DNA of 64,000 nucleotides from Candidatus Epulonipiscium sp. (lineage in GTDB: Bacteria > Bacillota > Clostridia > Lachnospirales > Cellulosilyticaceae), in NCBI GenBank assembly GCA_012518255.1, contig JAAYSX010000030.1, forward strand, positions 1-64,000, read 5' to 3'. The stretch's first letter is position 1; each line of letters starts with the position of its first letter. Shown here piece after piece: positions 43,642-52,074 of the stretch. A model generated the notes under the pieces. It was not told where the DNA came from. It did no database searches and saw only the letters and a program-made list of their open reading frames with translations. A program made the translations under genes and the position numbers.

Positions 43642-45030
43642 TTATTTATTTTGTAGTTTATTATCAATTGCCTTAGCTGCTTTTTTACCAGCACCCATAG
43701 CAAGTATAACCGTTGCTGCACCTGTTACGGCGTCTCCACCTGCATACACATCATCTTTGCTTGTTTCCATAGTTTCTTCTTCTACTATAATCCCACCCCA
43801 AGAATGAGTATCAAGGCCAGGTGTTGTCTGCCTAATTAATGGATTTGGGTTTTGTCCTATGGCGATTATAATTGAGTCAGCAGTTATTTCAAATTCGCTA
43901 CCCTCTTTTGCAATAGGCCTTCTTCTTCCTGACTCATCAGGTTGTCCAAGTTCCATTTCAATACATTCAACAGATGTTACCATACCGTCTTTACCGTGTA
44001 TTTTGGTAGGGTTGTTTAATAATTTAAAAATAATGCCTTCTTCTTTTGCATGTTCAATTTCTTCGGCGCGGGCTGGTAATTCTTCCTCGCCCCTTCTATA
44101 TACAATATAAACATTTTCAGATCCTAGCCGTTTTGCAGTACGGGCAGCATCCATAGCAACATTACCACCGCCCACAACAACAGTATTTTTACCAACCTTA
44201 ACAGGTGTTGGTGAATCTTTCTCATACGCCTTCATTAGATTAACCCTAGTTAAAAACTCATTTGCTGAGTAAACTCCATTTAAGTTTTCACCTTCAATGT
44301 TCATAAAGCGTGGGAGCCCAGCACCACTGCCAACAAATACTGCTTCATATCCTTCTTCCATAAGTTCATCAATTGTAATAGATTGTCCTACTAATACATT
44401 GGTTTTGATTTCCACGCCTAGGGATTTAACCAAATCAATTTCTTTTTGTACTAGGTCTTTTGGGAGCCTAAACTCAGGGATACCATAGGTTAAAACGCCG
44501 CCAGTCTTGTGTAGAACTTCAAATATAGTTACTTCATATCCCATTTTTGCAAGTTCAGATGCGCAGCTAAGACCAGCAGGTCCTGATCCTACTACTGCAA
44601 CCTTACCTTTTTTAGAAGCTTCTTTTTTAGCATTTTCGATTTTAACATTTTTCATATGTTCATCGGCTACAAATCTCTCTAATCTACCAATTCCAACAGA
44701 TTCGCCCTTAATAGCTCGGACACATTTGCCTTCACATTGATTTTCTTGTGGACAAACCCTACCGCATATGGCAGGCAATGAGTTTTCAGCAGTTATAATT
44801 TCATATGCCTGTTCGAAATCTTCATCAATAATGGCCTGAATAAACTCTGGGATTGGCACATTAACAGGGCATCCTTTAACGCAAGGTTTATGTTTACAGT
44901 GTAAGCATCTTTTAGCCTCTTCTATAGCTTGATCTCTTGTATATCCTAAGGCAACTTCATCAAAGTTTTGATTTCTTACTTTAGGATCTTGTACAGGAAT
45001 GGGTGTCTTTGTTAATGAATTATTTCTCAA
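43642..45030 (-). CDS. nfnB: NADH-dependent reduced ferredoxin:NADP oxidoreductase, large subunit
   Basis: A 462-residue GltD-like flavoprotein. Two N-terminal Fe-S motifs are visible (C42, C45, C50, C54 and C89, C93, C99, C103), then an FAD site (VVGSGPAGLSCASELAKMGY) and an NAD(P) site (VVGGGNVAMDAART). Homology to the glutamate synthase small subunit is expected, but the partner upstream is NfnA and no GltB is present. NfnAB bifurcates electrons between NADH, ferredoxin and NADP+ in anaerobes, giving NADPH. It is separated by 4 nt from nfnA in the same operon. Confidence 0.9.
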   Translation of the reverse strand: MRNNSLTKTPIPVQDPKVRNQNFDEVALGYTRDQAIEEAKRCLHCKHKPCVKGCPVNVPIPEFIQAIIDEDFEQAYEIITAENSLPAICGRVCPQENQCEGKCVRAIKGESVGIGRLERFVADEHMKNVKIENAKKEASKKGKVAVVGSGPAGLSCASELAKMGYEVTIFEVLHKTGGVLTYGIPEFRLPKDLVQKEIDLVKSLGVEIKTNVLVGQSITIDELMEEGYEAVFVGSGAGLPRFMNIEGENLNGVYSANEFLTRVNLMKAYEKDSPTPVKVGKNTVVVGGGNVAMDAARTAKRLGSENVYIVYRRGEEELPARAEEIEHAKEEGIIFKLLNNPTKIHGKDGMVTSVECIEMELGQPDESGRRRPIAKEGSEFEITADSIIIAIGQNPNPLIRQTTPGLDTHSWGGIIVEEETMETSKDDVYAGGDAVTGAATVILAMGAGKKAAKAIDNKLQNK

Positions 45031-45034
45031 TTTA

Positions 45035-45853
45035 CTACTTCCTCTCTAGTCTGCACTTATGTTCTTCTTCTTTATACATTCCTTGACGTAGCATAGCTTC
45101 GTCAAAGTCTACTAGGTGACCATCAAAGTCCGGTCCATCTACGCAGGCAAATTTAGTCTCATTTCCTACTGTAACCCTACATCCACCGCACATACCTGTA
45201 CCATCAATCATAATAGGGTTTAAGGAAACATTAGTTTTTATATTATGTTTTTTAGTTATATGGCAAATAGCCTTCATCATAGGAAGGGGTCCTATGGCTA
45301 TAACTAAGTCGTATGACTCACCTTCATCTAAAAGTTTTTCAAGTGGAGTAGTTACAAATCCCTTACTTCCAATAGAACCATCATCAGAGGCATAATGCAC
45401 ATTAGCGCAAATAGCCTCCATTTGGTCTTTCATAATAATATAGTCCTTATTTTGGCCACCTAAGATGCAATCTACATCAGCACCATTTTCCTTTAGTTTT
45501 CTTAGCTGAGGGTAAAGTGGCGCTATACCTACACCTCCACCAATACCAAGAACTTTTTTGGCTGAAGGAAGTGGAGCAGCCTTACCAAGAGGACCTACAA
45601 ATTCCTCTATACTATCACCCACATTTTTTTCACTTAATTTACGGGTAGAGTAGCCAACAACTTGATATATTATAGTAACTGTTTCTCTTTCACGGTCAAA
45701 ATCTGCAATTGTTAATGGAATACGCTCACCGTCAGGCTCAACGCAAAGCATAATAAACTGTCCTGGCTCACATTTTCTAGCGACAAAAGGAGCAATTACC
45801 TCCATTAATTCTACAGTTTCATTCAAAACCTCTTTCCTTACAATTTTATACAT
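45035..45853 (-). CDS. nfnA: NADH-dependent reduced ferredoxin:NADP oxidoreductase, small subunit
   Basis: A 272-residue FNR/PyrK-like protein with an FAD domain (RIPLTIADFD), a NAD-binding domain (GIGGGVGIAPLYPQLRKL) and a C-terminal [2Fe-2S] site (GTGMCGGCRVTVG plus the following C of FACVDGP). It forms the electron-bifurcating FAD/NAD half of Nfn. GGAGGCA lies before the ATG. First gene of nfnA-nfnB-adh on the minus strand, divergent from an AraC regulator; a Rex-like half-conserved site lies 23 bp upstream of the start codon. Confidence 0.9.
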   Translation of the reverse strand: MYKIVRKEVLNETVELMEVIAPFVARKCEPGQFIMLCVEPDGERIPLTIADFDRERETVTIIYQVVGYSTRKLSEKNVGDSIEEFVGPLGKAAPLPSAKKVLGIGGGVGIAPLYPQLRKLKENGADVDCILGGQNKDYIIMKDQMEAICANVHYASDDGSIGSKGFVTTPLEKLLDEGESYDLVIAIGPLPMMKAICHITKKHNIKTNVSLNPIMIDGTGMCGGCRVTVGNETKFACVDGPDFDGHLVDFDEAMLRQGMYKEEEHKCRLERK

Positions 45854-45876
45854 TTAATGCCTCCAATTTAAAAAGG

Positions 45877-45894
45877 TTGTTAATAATTAAACTA
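45877..45894 (-). promoter_or_regulatory. Possible Rex-like operator upstream of nfnA
   Basis: TTGTTAA-TAAT-TAAACTA matches the clostridial Rex consensus TTGTTAA-N4-TTAACAA completely in the left arm and 5 of 7 in the right. Nfn and alcohol dehydrogenase genes are plausible redox-controlled targets. The surrounding DNA is AT-rich, so chance similarity is possible. Confidence 0.35.
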
Positions 45895-45960
45895 TCAAAC
45901 TTTAAAAAAATTAAATTCTTAAGTTATTAACTAATAGCATTTTTATATATCAACGTTAAG

Positions 45961-46009
45961 TTGACACTAAGGCTTAATTTAGTTAATATTATAAGTATAT
46001 TATAACTAA
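45961..46009 (+). promoter_or_regulatory. Promoter with overlapping dyad before the AraC gene
   Basis: TTGACA (45961-45966), a 17-bp spacer and TAATAT (45984-45989). A dyad TTAGTT (45979-45984) ... AACTAA (46004-46009) overlaps the -10 box and start point, so it may be an operator for this regulator or for control of the divergent nfn operon. A second possible -10 (TATAAT, 46069-46074) lies nearer the gene. Confidence 0.5.
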
Positions 46010-46097
46010 TACAATGTTAAAAAACTAACACAATCTTTTTAAATTAAACGTGTTTTTAAAGAGATTGATATAATATTAACAACTGGAGGTACATTAC

Positions 46098-46937
46098 ATG
46101 GATACATATCATCATATAATTGAGGATTTAGAAGGTTTTGAGACGGATTATGTAAAGGTCTTATATTATGATTTACCTAGCAATTTCTCGGGTACATATA
46201 AAACTTATAGCTACACACGTATATGTACGATATTAGAAGGAGAGAAGAGAGTAACCTTAGATCAAGATAAATTTACATATAATGAGAACAACTATTTGTT
46301 ACTTCCTTCTCATACAAGAGTGAATATGGATATCAATAACAATACAAAAGCCTTGGTTTTTGAATTAAATGATGATTTGGTTCGTAAGGTATCTAATAAC
46401 ATGGAAATAGATGAAGAGATACTTGGAAATATAAATACTAATAAGGATTATTTTTTAGGAAATAATAAATTAGATATATGTAAAGATATATATAATATAT
46501 ATGAAGAGTCAAAGATTAAGAAAAAAAACAAAGAATTTCTTATAGATCTATATGCACAGAAATTAGTTTATAATCTTATACAAGACAAGGCAGCATATAA
46601 TATTTTGAAACAGGGCAATGATGATCCTATTAATCTTGCTATTAAATATATTAATGAAAATATCCATGAGCAGATTAATATAGGAGATTTATCTAAGAAG
46701 TTATATATGTCGGGTCCTAATTTTACTTATCTTTTTAAAAAGAATGTAGGGTTAACGCCAGGAGATTATATTAAGGATAAGAAATTAGAGTTATCAGCCA
46801 TATATCTAAAAAATAGAAATGTTACAGATGTTGCATATGATTTAGGGTATATGAATCTTTCATATTTTATAAAAATATTCAAGGAGAAATATAACTTAAC
46901 ACCTAAGCAGTACCAATTAGCTTACTATGGGGACTGA
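46098..46937 (+). CDS. AraC-family transcriptional regulator
   Basis: A 279-residue regulator. The N-terminal 140 residues look like a cupin-type sensor (RICTILEGEKRVTLDQ, NYLLLPSHTRVNMDI). The C-terminal AraC domain has two HTHs: INIGDLSKKLYMSGPNFTYLF and VTDVAYDLGYMNLSYFIKIF, ending LTPKQYQ. It is transcribed divergently from nfnA-nfnB-adh, the most likely target. The last codons and stop are formed by the dispersed GGGGAC repeat, so the native C-terminus may have been altered slightly. Confidence 0.88.
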   Translation: MDTYHHIIEDLEGFETDYVKVLYYDLPSNFSGTYKTYSYTRICTILEGEKRVTLDQDKFTYNENNYLLLPSHTRVNMDINNNTKALVFELNDDLVRKVSNNMEIDEEILGNINTNKDYFLGNNKLDICKDIYNIYEESKIKKKNKEFLIDLYAQKLVYNLIQDKAAYNILKQGNDDPINLAIKYINENIHEQINIGDLSKKLYMSGPNFTYLFKKNVGLTPGDYIKDKKLELSAIYLKNRNVTDVAYDLGYMNLSYFIKIFKEKYNLTPKQYQLAYYGD

Positions 46938-46953
46938 CCCCCAACGATTAGAA
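46929..46953 (+). repeat. Dispersed GGGGAC/CCCCCAAC repeat, copy 2
   Basis: GGGGACTGACCCCCAAC followed by GATTAGA. It begins inside the AraC gene and supplies its TGA stop. Confidence 0.75.
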
Positions 46954-47056
46954 ATATTCAGAAATTAATTTGACATAGGGATATTTAGGCTGTAAAATAG
47001 TAACAAAATAAGCGTTGCATCTTGAAATACAAGAGCGACAGCAGGAGGAGATTATT

Positions 47057-47683
47057 TTGTTAGAAGAGAATAAAACGAAAAAGATGGCTTTGTTGGGGAT
47101 ATTTATAGCTATAATACTGGCTTTAGCATTCTCAGGTATAGGGTACATCCCCTTAGGATTTATGAACGCGACAATTGTTCATATACCAGTGATTGTAGGT
47201 TCAATTTTACTGGGCCCTAAAGAGGGGATGATACTAGGGTTAGTATTTGGTTTAACATCAATTATTAACAACACATTTAAACCCAATGTAACATCCTATG
47301 TTTTCTCCCCATTTTATAGTGTTGGAGAGGCAAAAGGCAATTTTTGGAGTATTGTTATTGCGATATTTCCAAGGATGATGATAGGTGTAACAACCTATTA
47401 TACCTATAAAGGATTAGGAGCAAAGCTAAGATCTAAGGAAGTATCATATTTCATTGCAGGTGTGGTAGGATCCATAACTAATACAATTCTTGTTATGAGT
47501 GGTATTTATGTATTTTTTGGACAAAGTTATGCTGCTACACAGGGAGTTTTACTCGAAGGATTATTTGGAATGATTTTAACGGTTATTCTTATTAATGGTA
47601 TTCCGGAAGCAATTGTAGCTGGTATTATATCGCTAGCATTATGTAGGGCTCTAACACCAGTTATGAAAAAACAGATAGCTTAG
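47057..47683 (+). CDS. ECF transporter S component, probably for pantothenate
   Basis: A 208-residue membrane protein with five or six helices. KMALLGIFIAIILAL near the N-terminus, followed by GSILLGPKEGMILGLVFGLTSI, is typical of the S (substrate-binding) components of energy-coupling factor vitamin transporters. It needs EcfA/EcfT from elsewhere. The next gene, 12 nt downstream, is coaBC of coenzyme A synthesis, so pantothenate (PanT) is the best substrate guess. The start is TTG 47057 with AGGAGG 8 nt upstream; an ATG at 47015 would precede that site. Confidence 0.8.
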   Translation: MLEENKTKKMALLGIFIAIILALAFSGIGYIPLGFMNATIVHIPVIVGSILLGPKEGMILGLVFGLTSIINNTFKPNVTSYVFSPFYSVGEAKGNFWSIVIAIFPRMMIGVTTYYTYKGLGAKLRSKEVSYFIAGVVGSITNTILVMSGIYVFFGQSYAATQGVLLEGLFGMILTVILINGIPEAIVAGIISLALCRALTPVMKKQIA

Positions 47684-47695
47684 AGAGGAAGATAA

Positions 47696-48880
47696 ATGAG
47701 TAAAAATATAGTAATAGGTGTTACAGGTGGTATAGCAGCCTATAAAATGCTAGATGTTACAAGCACCCTAAGAAAAAAGGGCTATGAAGTAGATGTTATT
47801 ATGACAAAGAATGCTTGTGAATTTGTACAGCCCTTATCCTTTCAGACCATATCTGGCAATAAAGTAATTGTGGATACCTTTGAGCCAGTTCCTAGGTGGG
47901 AAGTAGAGCATATAGAACTAGCTAAAAAGGCTGATTTATTTTTAGTGGCGCCAGCTACAGCCAATATATTAGGCAAGATTGCAAATGGTATAGCTGATGA
48001 TATGTTAACTACTACAATTATGGCAACAAAGGCACCAGTGATTCTTGCACCTGCCATGAATACCAATATGTATGATAATCCCATAGTCCAGGAAAATATA
48101 GAATATCTTAAGCAAAAAGGCTATGAATTTATAGAACCAGCAAGTGGATTCTTGGCATGCGGAGATATTGGAAAAGGTAGACTGGCAAGCCCGGAAGATA
48201 TTACAGATAAGGTTATTTCCAGCCTGGAAAAAGATAGATCATTAGATGGAAGACGGATTTTAATTACTGCCGGCCCAACTATAGAAGAGATTGATCCAGT
48301 ACGTTACTTATCTAACCACTCTTCAGGAAAGATGGGTTATGAGATTGCAGAAGAGGCAGTTAAAATGGGTGCAGATGTAAGGCTAATATCAGGTCCCACA
48401 TCATTACCATGTCCCAAAGGTGTAAAACGTATAGGTGTAAAAAGTGCTAGGGATATGTATCAGGCTGTGCACCAAGAATTTGACTGGTCAGATGTGGTCA
48501 TAAAAGTAGCTGCAGTAGCAGATTACAGGCCAGTAGAGGTATCAAGTAATAAACTTAAGAAAGACAAGGATAATCTAACTATAGAATTAGAAAAAAATCC
48601 AGATATTTTAAAATCTTTAGGTGAAAAAAAAGCTAATAAAATACTTATAGGTTTTGCAGCAGAAAGTAATAATCTAATTGATTATGCAAGTAAAAAGCTT
48701 AAGGATAAAAATCTTGATTTTATAGTCGCAAACAATATTACAGAAGAAGGGGCTGGATTTGGGGGAGATACGAATCTTGTCACTATAATTAAATCAGATG
48801 GTAGCATTAAATCATACGAAAAAATGACCAAAAAGGAAGTTGCCAGAATTGTGTTGGGGACAGTCCCCCAACAATTCTGA
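47696..48880 (+). CDS. coaBC: Bifunctional phosphopantothenoylcysteine decarboxylase/phosphopantothenate-cysteine ligase
   Basis: A 394-residue two-domain enzyme of coenzyme A synthesis. The CoaC flavoprotein half has GVTGGIAAYK, the APAMNTNMYDNP substrate clamp and the ACGDIGKGR catalytic loop with Cys. The CoaB half has ITAGPTIEEIDPVRYLSNHSSGKMG and later KVAAVADYRP. GAGAGGAAG precedes ATG 47696. The last codons (GTVPQQF) are written by a copy of the dispersed GGGGAC repeat, replacing the usual C-terminal helix end; activity is probably unaffected. Confidence 0.94.
   Translation: MSKNIVIGVTGGIAAYKMLDVTSTLRKKGYEVDVIMTKNACEFVQPLSFQTISGNKVIVDTFEPVPRWEVEHIELAKKADLFLVAPATANILGKIANGIADDMLTTTIMATKAPVILAPAMNTNMYDNPIVQENIEYLKQKGYEFIEPASGFLACGDIGKGRLASPEDITDKVISSLEKDRSLDGRRILITAGPTIEEIDPVRYLSNHSSGKMGYEIAEEAVKMGADVRLISGPTSLPCPKGVKRIGVKSARDMYQAVHQEFDWSDVVIKVAAVADYRPVEVSSNKLKKDKDNLTIELEKNPDILKSLGEKKANKILIGFAAESNNLIDYASKKLKDKNLDFIVANNITEEGAGFGGDTNLVTIIKSDGSIKSYEKMTKKEVARIVLGTVPQQF
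48856..48880 (+). repeat. Dispersed GGGGAC/CCCCCAAC repeat, copy 3
   Basis: GGGGACAGTCCCCCAAC followed by AATTCTGA, inside the 3' end of coaBC and providing its TGA stop. With the preceding GAATTGTGTT it forms an inverted repeat with GAATT/AATTC ends. Confidence 0.78.
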
Positions 48881-48896
48881 CAACTACATATTTTTT

Positions 48897-48926
48897 AGAC
48901 CTCAATATATTGGGGTCTTTTTTATT
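48897..48926 (+). terminator. Rho-independent terminator after coaBC
   Basis: AGACCTCAA pairs with TTGGGGTCT (one G-U) around TATA, followed by T6. Confidence 0.85.
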
Positions 48927-48938
48927 TGCAAAAACTTG

Positions 48939-48966
48939 TTGACATATTTTTAACTTATGCTATAAT
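48939..48966 (+). promoter_or_regulatory. SigA-type promoter of the siderophore transporter operon
   Basis: TTGACA (48939-48944), a 16-bp spacer and TATAAT (48961-48966): consensus hexamers, immediately followed by a Fur box. Confidence 0.88.
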
Positions 48967-48978
48967 TATTCCTACGGT

Positions 48979-48997
48979 GATATTGATAATCACTATC
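48979..48997 (+). promoter_or_regulatory. Fur box
   Basis: GATATTGATAATCACTATC matches the 19-bp Fur consensus GATAATGATAATCATTATC at 17 of 19 positions. It lies just downstream of the -10 box, where bound Fe-Fur would block transcription. It predicts iron repression of the following ABC transporter. Confidence 0.88.
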
Positions 48998-49046
48998 AAT
49001 TAGAAAACATAAATATAAGGAATAATATACATAAAAGGAGAAAATT

Positions 49047-50069
49047 ATGAGAAAATTTAAAGGAATTAAATTAAGTATTGTTACAGGGGCACTTGCTCTT
49101 ATGTTGGTAGCTTGTTCTAAGCCATCTAATGAAATTAATCAATTAGAAAAGGATGGGAAGGCAAGTCAGGCTATTGACATTTCAACAGTTGAAATAAGGG
49201 ATGCTCATGGTGCTATAGATGCTCCTGTAAACCCCAAAAACATAGTTGCTTTAGATAATAGAACATTTGAAACCTTATCTGACTGGGGGATTGAACTAGC
49301 AGCTGTACCTAAAGCTGTAATGCCAGCAGGATCCCCATATATAGATGACGAGTCTGTTCAAGATATAGGGAATCACCGTGAACCTAATCTGGAAATTATA
49401 GCTGCCGTGGACCCAGAACTTGTAATAGTTGGTCAAAGATTTTCAGGGTTTTATGATGATATTAAGGAATTGGTACCCAATGCAGTTGTAATAGATCTTA
49501 GCTTTGACGTCTCCGAAGATGCTGATAAGCCAGGGGAAAACCTGATAAATGGACTTAAAGACTCAACAATTACCCTAGGTAAAATCTTTGATAAAAACCG
49601 GGAAGCAGAGGAGCTAGTTAAAGATTTTGATAAGACCATTGAAGATGCTAAACTAGCCTATAACGGCAATGATACGGTTATGGGACTCGTAGTTTCAGGA
49701 GGAGATATAGGGTTTTCGGCACCAGGCTTTGGAAGAGTTTGGGGGCCAATGTATGAAGTATTTGGATGGGTGTCAGCTTTAGATGTAGGCGGTAGCTCTA
49801 CAGATCACCAAGGCGATGATATTTCAGTTGAAGCTATAGCACAAAGCAACCCAGATTGGATTTTTGTGCTTGACCGAGATGCGGCGGTATCTTCAGAAGA
49901 AGATGCTGTTCCAGCCCAAGATGTTATTGATAATTCACCAGCACTTGCAAATACAATAGCGGTTACTAAGAATCAACTGGTTTATGCTCCAAATGATACC
50001 TACACAAATGAATCAATACAAACATATATAGAATTATTCGAAAATCTTGCAAGTGCATTAGGTAATTAA
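49047..50069 (+). CDS. Siderophore-binding lipoprotein of an iron ABC transporter
   Basis: A 340-residue substrate-binding protein of the FecB/YclQ type. The N-terminus is a lipoprotein signal with lipobox LVAC (C23). The mature part has the periplasmic-binding TroA/FhuD-like fold: NPKNIVALDNRTFETLSDWGI, ANDPDLVI-like DPELVIVGQRFSGFYDDI and the late GFGRVWGPMYEVFG. Its closest recalled architecture is B. subtilis YclQ (petrobactin). It is the first gene of the Fur-box operon; the two permeases and ATPase follow. The precise siderophore is not readable. Confidence 0.88.
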   Translation: MRKFKGIKLSIVTGALALMLVACSKPSNEINQLEKDGKASQAIDISTVEIRDAHGAIDAPVNPKNIVALDNRTFETLSDWGIELAAVPKAVMPAGSPYIDDESVQDIGNHREPNLEIIAAVDPELVIVGQRFSGFYDDIKELVPNAVVIDLSFDVSEDADKPGENLINGLKDSTITLGKIFDKNREAEELVKDFDKTIEDAKLAYNGNDTVMGLVVSGGDIGFSAPGFGRVWGPMYEVFGWVSALDVGGSSTDHQGDDISVEAIAQSNPDWIFVLDRDAAVSSEEDAVPAQDVIDNSPALANTIAVTKNQLVYAPNDTYTNESIQTYIELFENLASALGN

Positions 50070-50089
50070 TATAAAAGGAGCACATAAAA

Positions 50090-51046
50090 GTGGAAAAAAG
50101 GAAAATGTGGACAAAGTCTTTTATAATGGCACTTATATCTGTTATTATTTTAGGCGTCTTATCATTAAGTATAGGGGTTTATGATATACGTGGCCAAGAA
50201 GATGGGATAAGAATGCTCTTTATAACTCGTCTGCCAAGAACAATTGCCCTAATGTTAACTGGTGCTGCAATGTCAATGTCAGGACTTGTAATGCAGCTTA
50301 TCACCCAAAATCGCTTGGTTGAACCTACTACAACAGGAACCATAGAATGGGCTGGCCTAGGTCTAATGTTTGTTTATTTGATATTCCCAGCGCCAACACT
50401 AGTTCAAAGAATGACTGGAGCAATTATTTTTTCTTTTATAGGAACCATGGTCTTCTTCCTGTTTTTAAGGAAAATTAAGCTTAGGTCATCGTTAATTGTT
50501 CCAATTATTGGCATGATGCTAGGTGCAGTAATTTCTGCAATATCAACCTTTATTGGCTTAGTTTTTCAAATGTCTCAAAACATTGAGACTTGGTTTGTAG
50601 GATCCTTTGCTTCAGTACAGGTAGGCAGGTATGAGTATTTATGGCTAATTGTAATAATTACTATTCTTATATTTTTATATGCAGATAAACTTACCCTAGC
50701 TGGCTTGGGCGAAGATGTTACAACAAGCTTAGGATTAAATTACAATAGGATAGTTCTTGTAGGTACTGGACTTATTTCTTTAGCAGTTGGGGTGGTTGCA
50801 GCAGTTATTGGAAATCTTCCTTTTTTAGGTTTAATAGTGCCTAATATAGTTTCTATGTATCGGGGAGATAATCTAAGGGATAATTTACCCTGGGTATGTC
50901 TGGTGGGAATAGGAACAATTATGGTTTGTGATATTATTTCCCGGACAATAATAAGGCCTTTTGAAGTTCCGGTATCTATGATACTTGGGACAGTGGGTTC
51001 AGTAGTGTTTATAATTATATTATTAAGGCAAAGGAGGCTAGGGTAA
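50090..51046 (+). CDS. Iron-siderophore ABC permease, FecCD family (YclN-like)
   Basis: A 318-residue polytopic permease. FITRLPRTIALMLTGAAMSMSGLVMQ is the FecCD/BtuC opening signature, and GNLPFLGLIVPNIVSMYRGDN is the coupling-helix region (usual GxIxFVGLIxPH). It forms the membrane channel with the product of the next gene. GTG 50090 follows AAAGGAG. Its last base is shared with the next start, so translation is coupled. Confidence 0.9.
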   Translation: MEKRKMWTKSFIMALISVIILGVLSLSIGVYDIRGQEDGIRMLFITRLPRTIALMLTGAAMSMSGLVMQLITQNRLVEPTTTGTIEWAGLGLMFVYLIFPAPTLVQRMTGAIIFSFIGTMVFFLFLRKIKLRSSLIVPIIGMMLGAVISAISTFIGLVFQMSQNIETWFVGSFASVQVGRYEYLWLIVIITILIFLYADKLTLAGLGEDVTTSLGLNYNRIVLVGTGLISLAVGVVAAVIGNLPFLGLIVPNIVSMYRGDNLRDNLPWVCLVGIGTIMVCDIISRTIIRPFEVPVSMILGTVGSVVFIIILLRQRRLG

Positions 51047-52074
51047 TGGAGACAGCATATTTTAATAATGAAGATAGGTCAGCAGGGGCCTTCCCTTCTA
51101 AGAAAGATGAAAGGCGTTACTGGATTATACTTATCAGCTTAATTGCACTAGGAATTCTTGCTTCCTATGGCCTTTTAGTCTATAAAAATCCAGTTCCAAT
51201 AAGTTCGCCATCTTTTCTTCCGGTTGTAAAAAGAAGGACTGTGGCACTTACTGCTATGATTATAGCTGCAATTTGCCAAAGCCTATCTACTGTTGCTTTC
51301 CAAACTATTACAAACAATAAAGTTATAACCCCTTCTCTTTTAGGTTTCGAGGCTCTTTATTCAGTAATACATACAAGCACAATATTCTTTTTTGGTGCTA
51401 GTACATTTATAAATTTTACTGGAGCTAGTTCCTTTATAATTCAGATTATACTTATGGTTTTAATGTGTTTGATATTATATGGATGGCTACTTTCAGGCAA
51501 ATACGGTAATTTGCAGCTTATGCTGCTAGTAGGAGTAATACTTGGTACTGGTCTAAAATCCTTATCATCTTTTATGAGAAGGCTCCTTGCACCATCAGAG
51601 TTTGATATTTTGCAGGCAAAACTATTTGGTTCTGTTAATAATGCAGATATTAGGTATTTTCCTATAGCAATTCCAATTGTAATAGTAGCAGCCTTACTTT
51701 TACTAATATATTCAAATAAGCTGAATGTTCTATCCCTTGGCAAAGATATATGTATGGATTTAGGAGTTAGGCATAAAAGGAGCACAATCTATGTATTAAT
51801 TTTGGTTTCTGTTTTAATGTCTATTTCAACTGCTTTGGTGGGGCCACTCACTTTTTATGGATTTTTAGTTGCAACACTTAGTTATCAAGCGGCGCCAACT
51901 TATGATCATAAATATATATTTCCAATGGCCCTGGCCATAGGATTTCTTATAATAACTGGCGCATACTTTTTTATGTACCACATATTTGATGCCCAGGGAG
52001 TTGTATCAGTTATTATTGAAATGTTCGGAGGAATAACATTTTTAGCAGTAGTACTTAGAAAGGGGACACTATGA
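51046..52074 (+). CDS. Iron-siderophore ABC permease, FecCD family (YclO-like)
   Basis: A 342-residue permease with a longer cytoplasmic N-terminus (about 25 residues) and about nine helices. RTVALTAMIIAAICQSLSTVAFQTITNN and GPLTFYGFLVATLSYQ are the diverged FecCD signatures expected of the YclO-type partner. It heterodimerises with the preceding permease. It overlaps the ATPase gene by 4 nt. Confidence 0.88.
   Translation: METAYFNNEDRSAGAFPSKKDERRYWIILISLIALGILASYGLLVYKNPVPISSPSFLPVVKRRTVALTAMIIAAICQSLSTVAFQTITNNKVITPSLLGFEALYSVIHTSTIFFFGASTFINFTGASSFIIQIILMVLMCLILYGWLLSGKYGNLQLMLLVGVILGTGLKSLSSFMRRLLAPSEFDILQAKLFGSVNNADIRYFPIAIPIVIVAALLLLIYSNKLNVLSLGKDICMDLGVRHKRSTIYVLILVSVLMSISTALVGPLTFYGFLVATLSYQAAPTYDHKYIFPMALAIGFLIITGAYFFMYHIFDAQGVVSVIIEMFGGITFLAVVLRKGTL

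Noticed and set aside
43642..45030. Glutamate synthase small subunit (GltD)
   Set aside because: GltD-like sequence, but the gene is paired with an NfnA-type FAD/[2Fe-2S] subunit and there is no GltB; NfnB is the better call.
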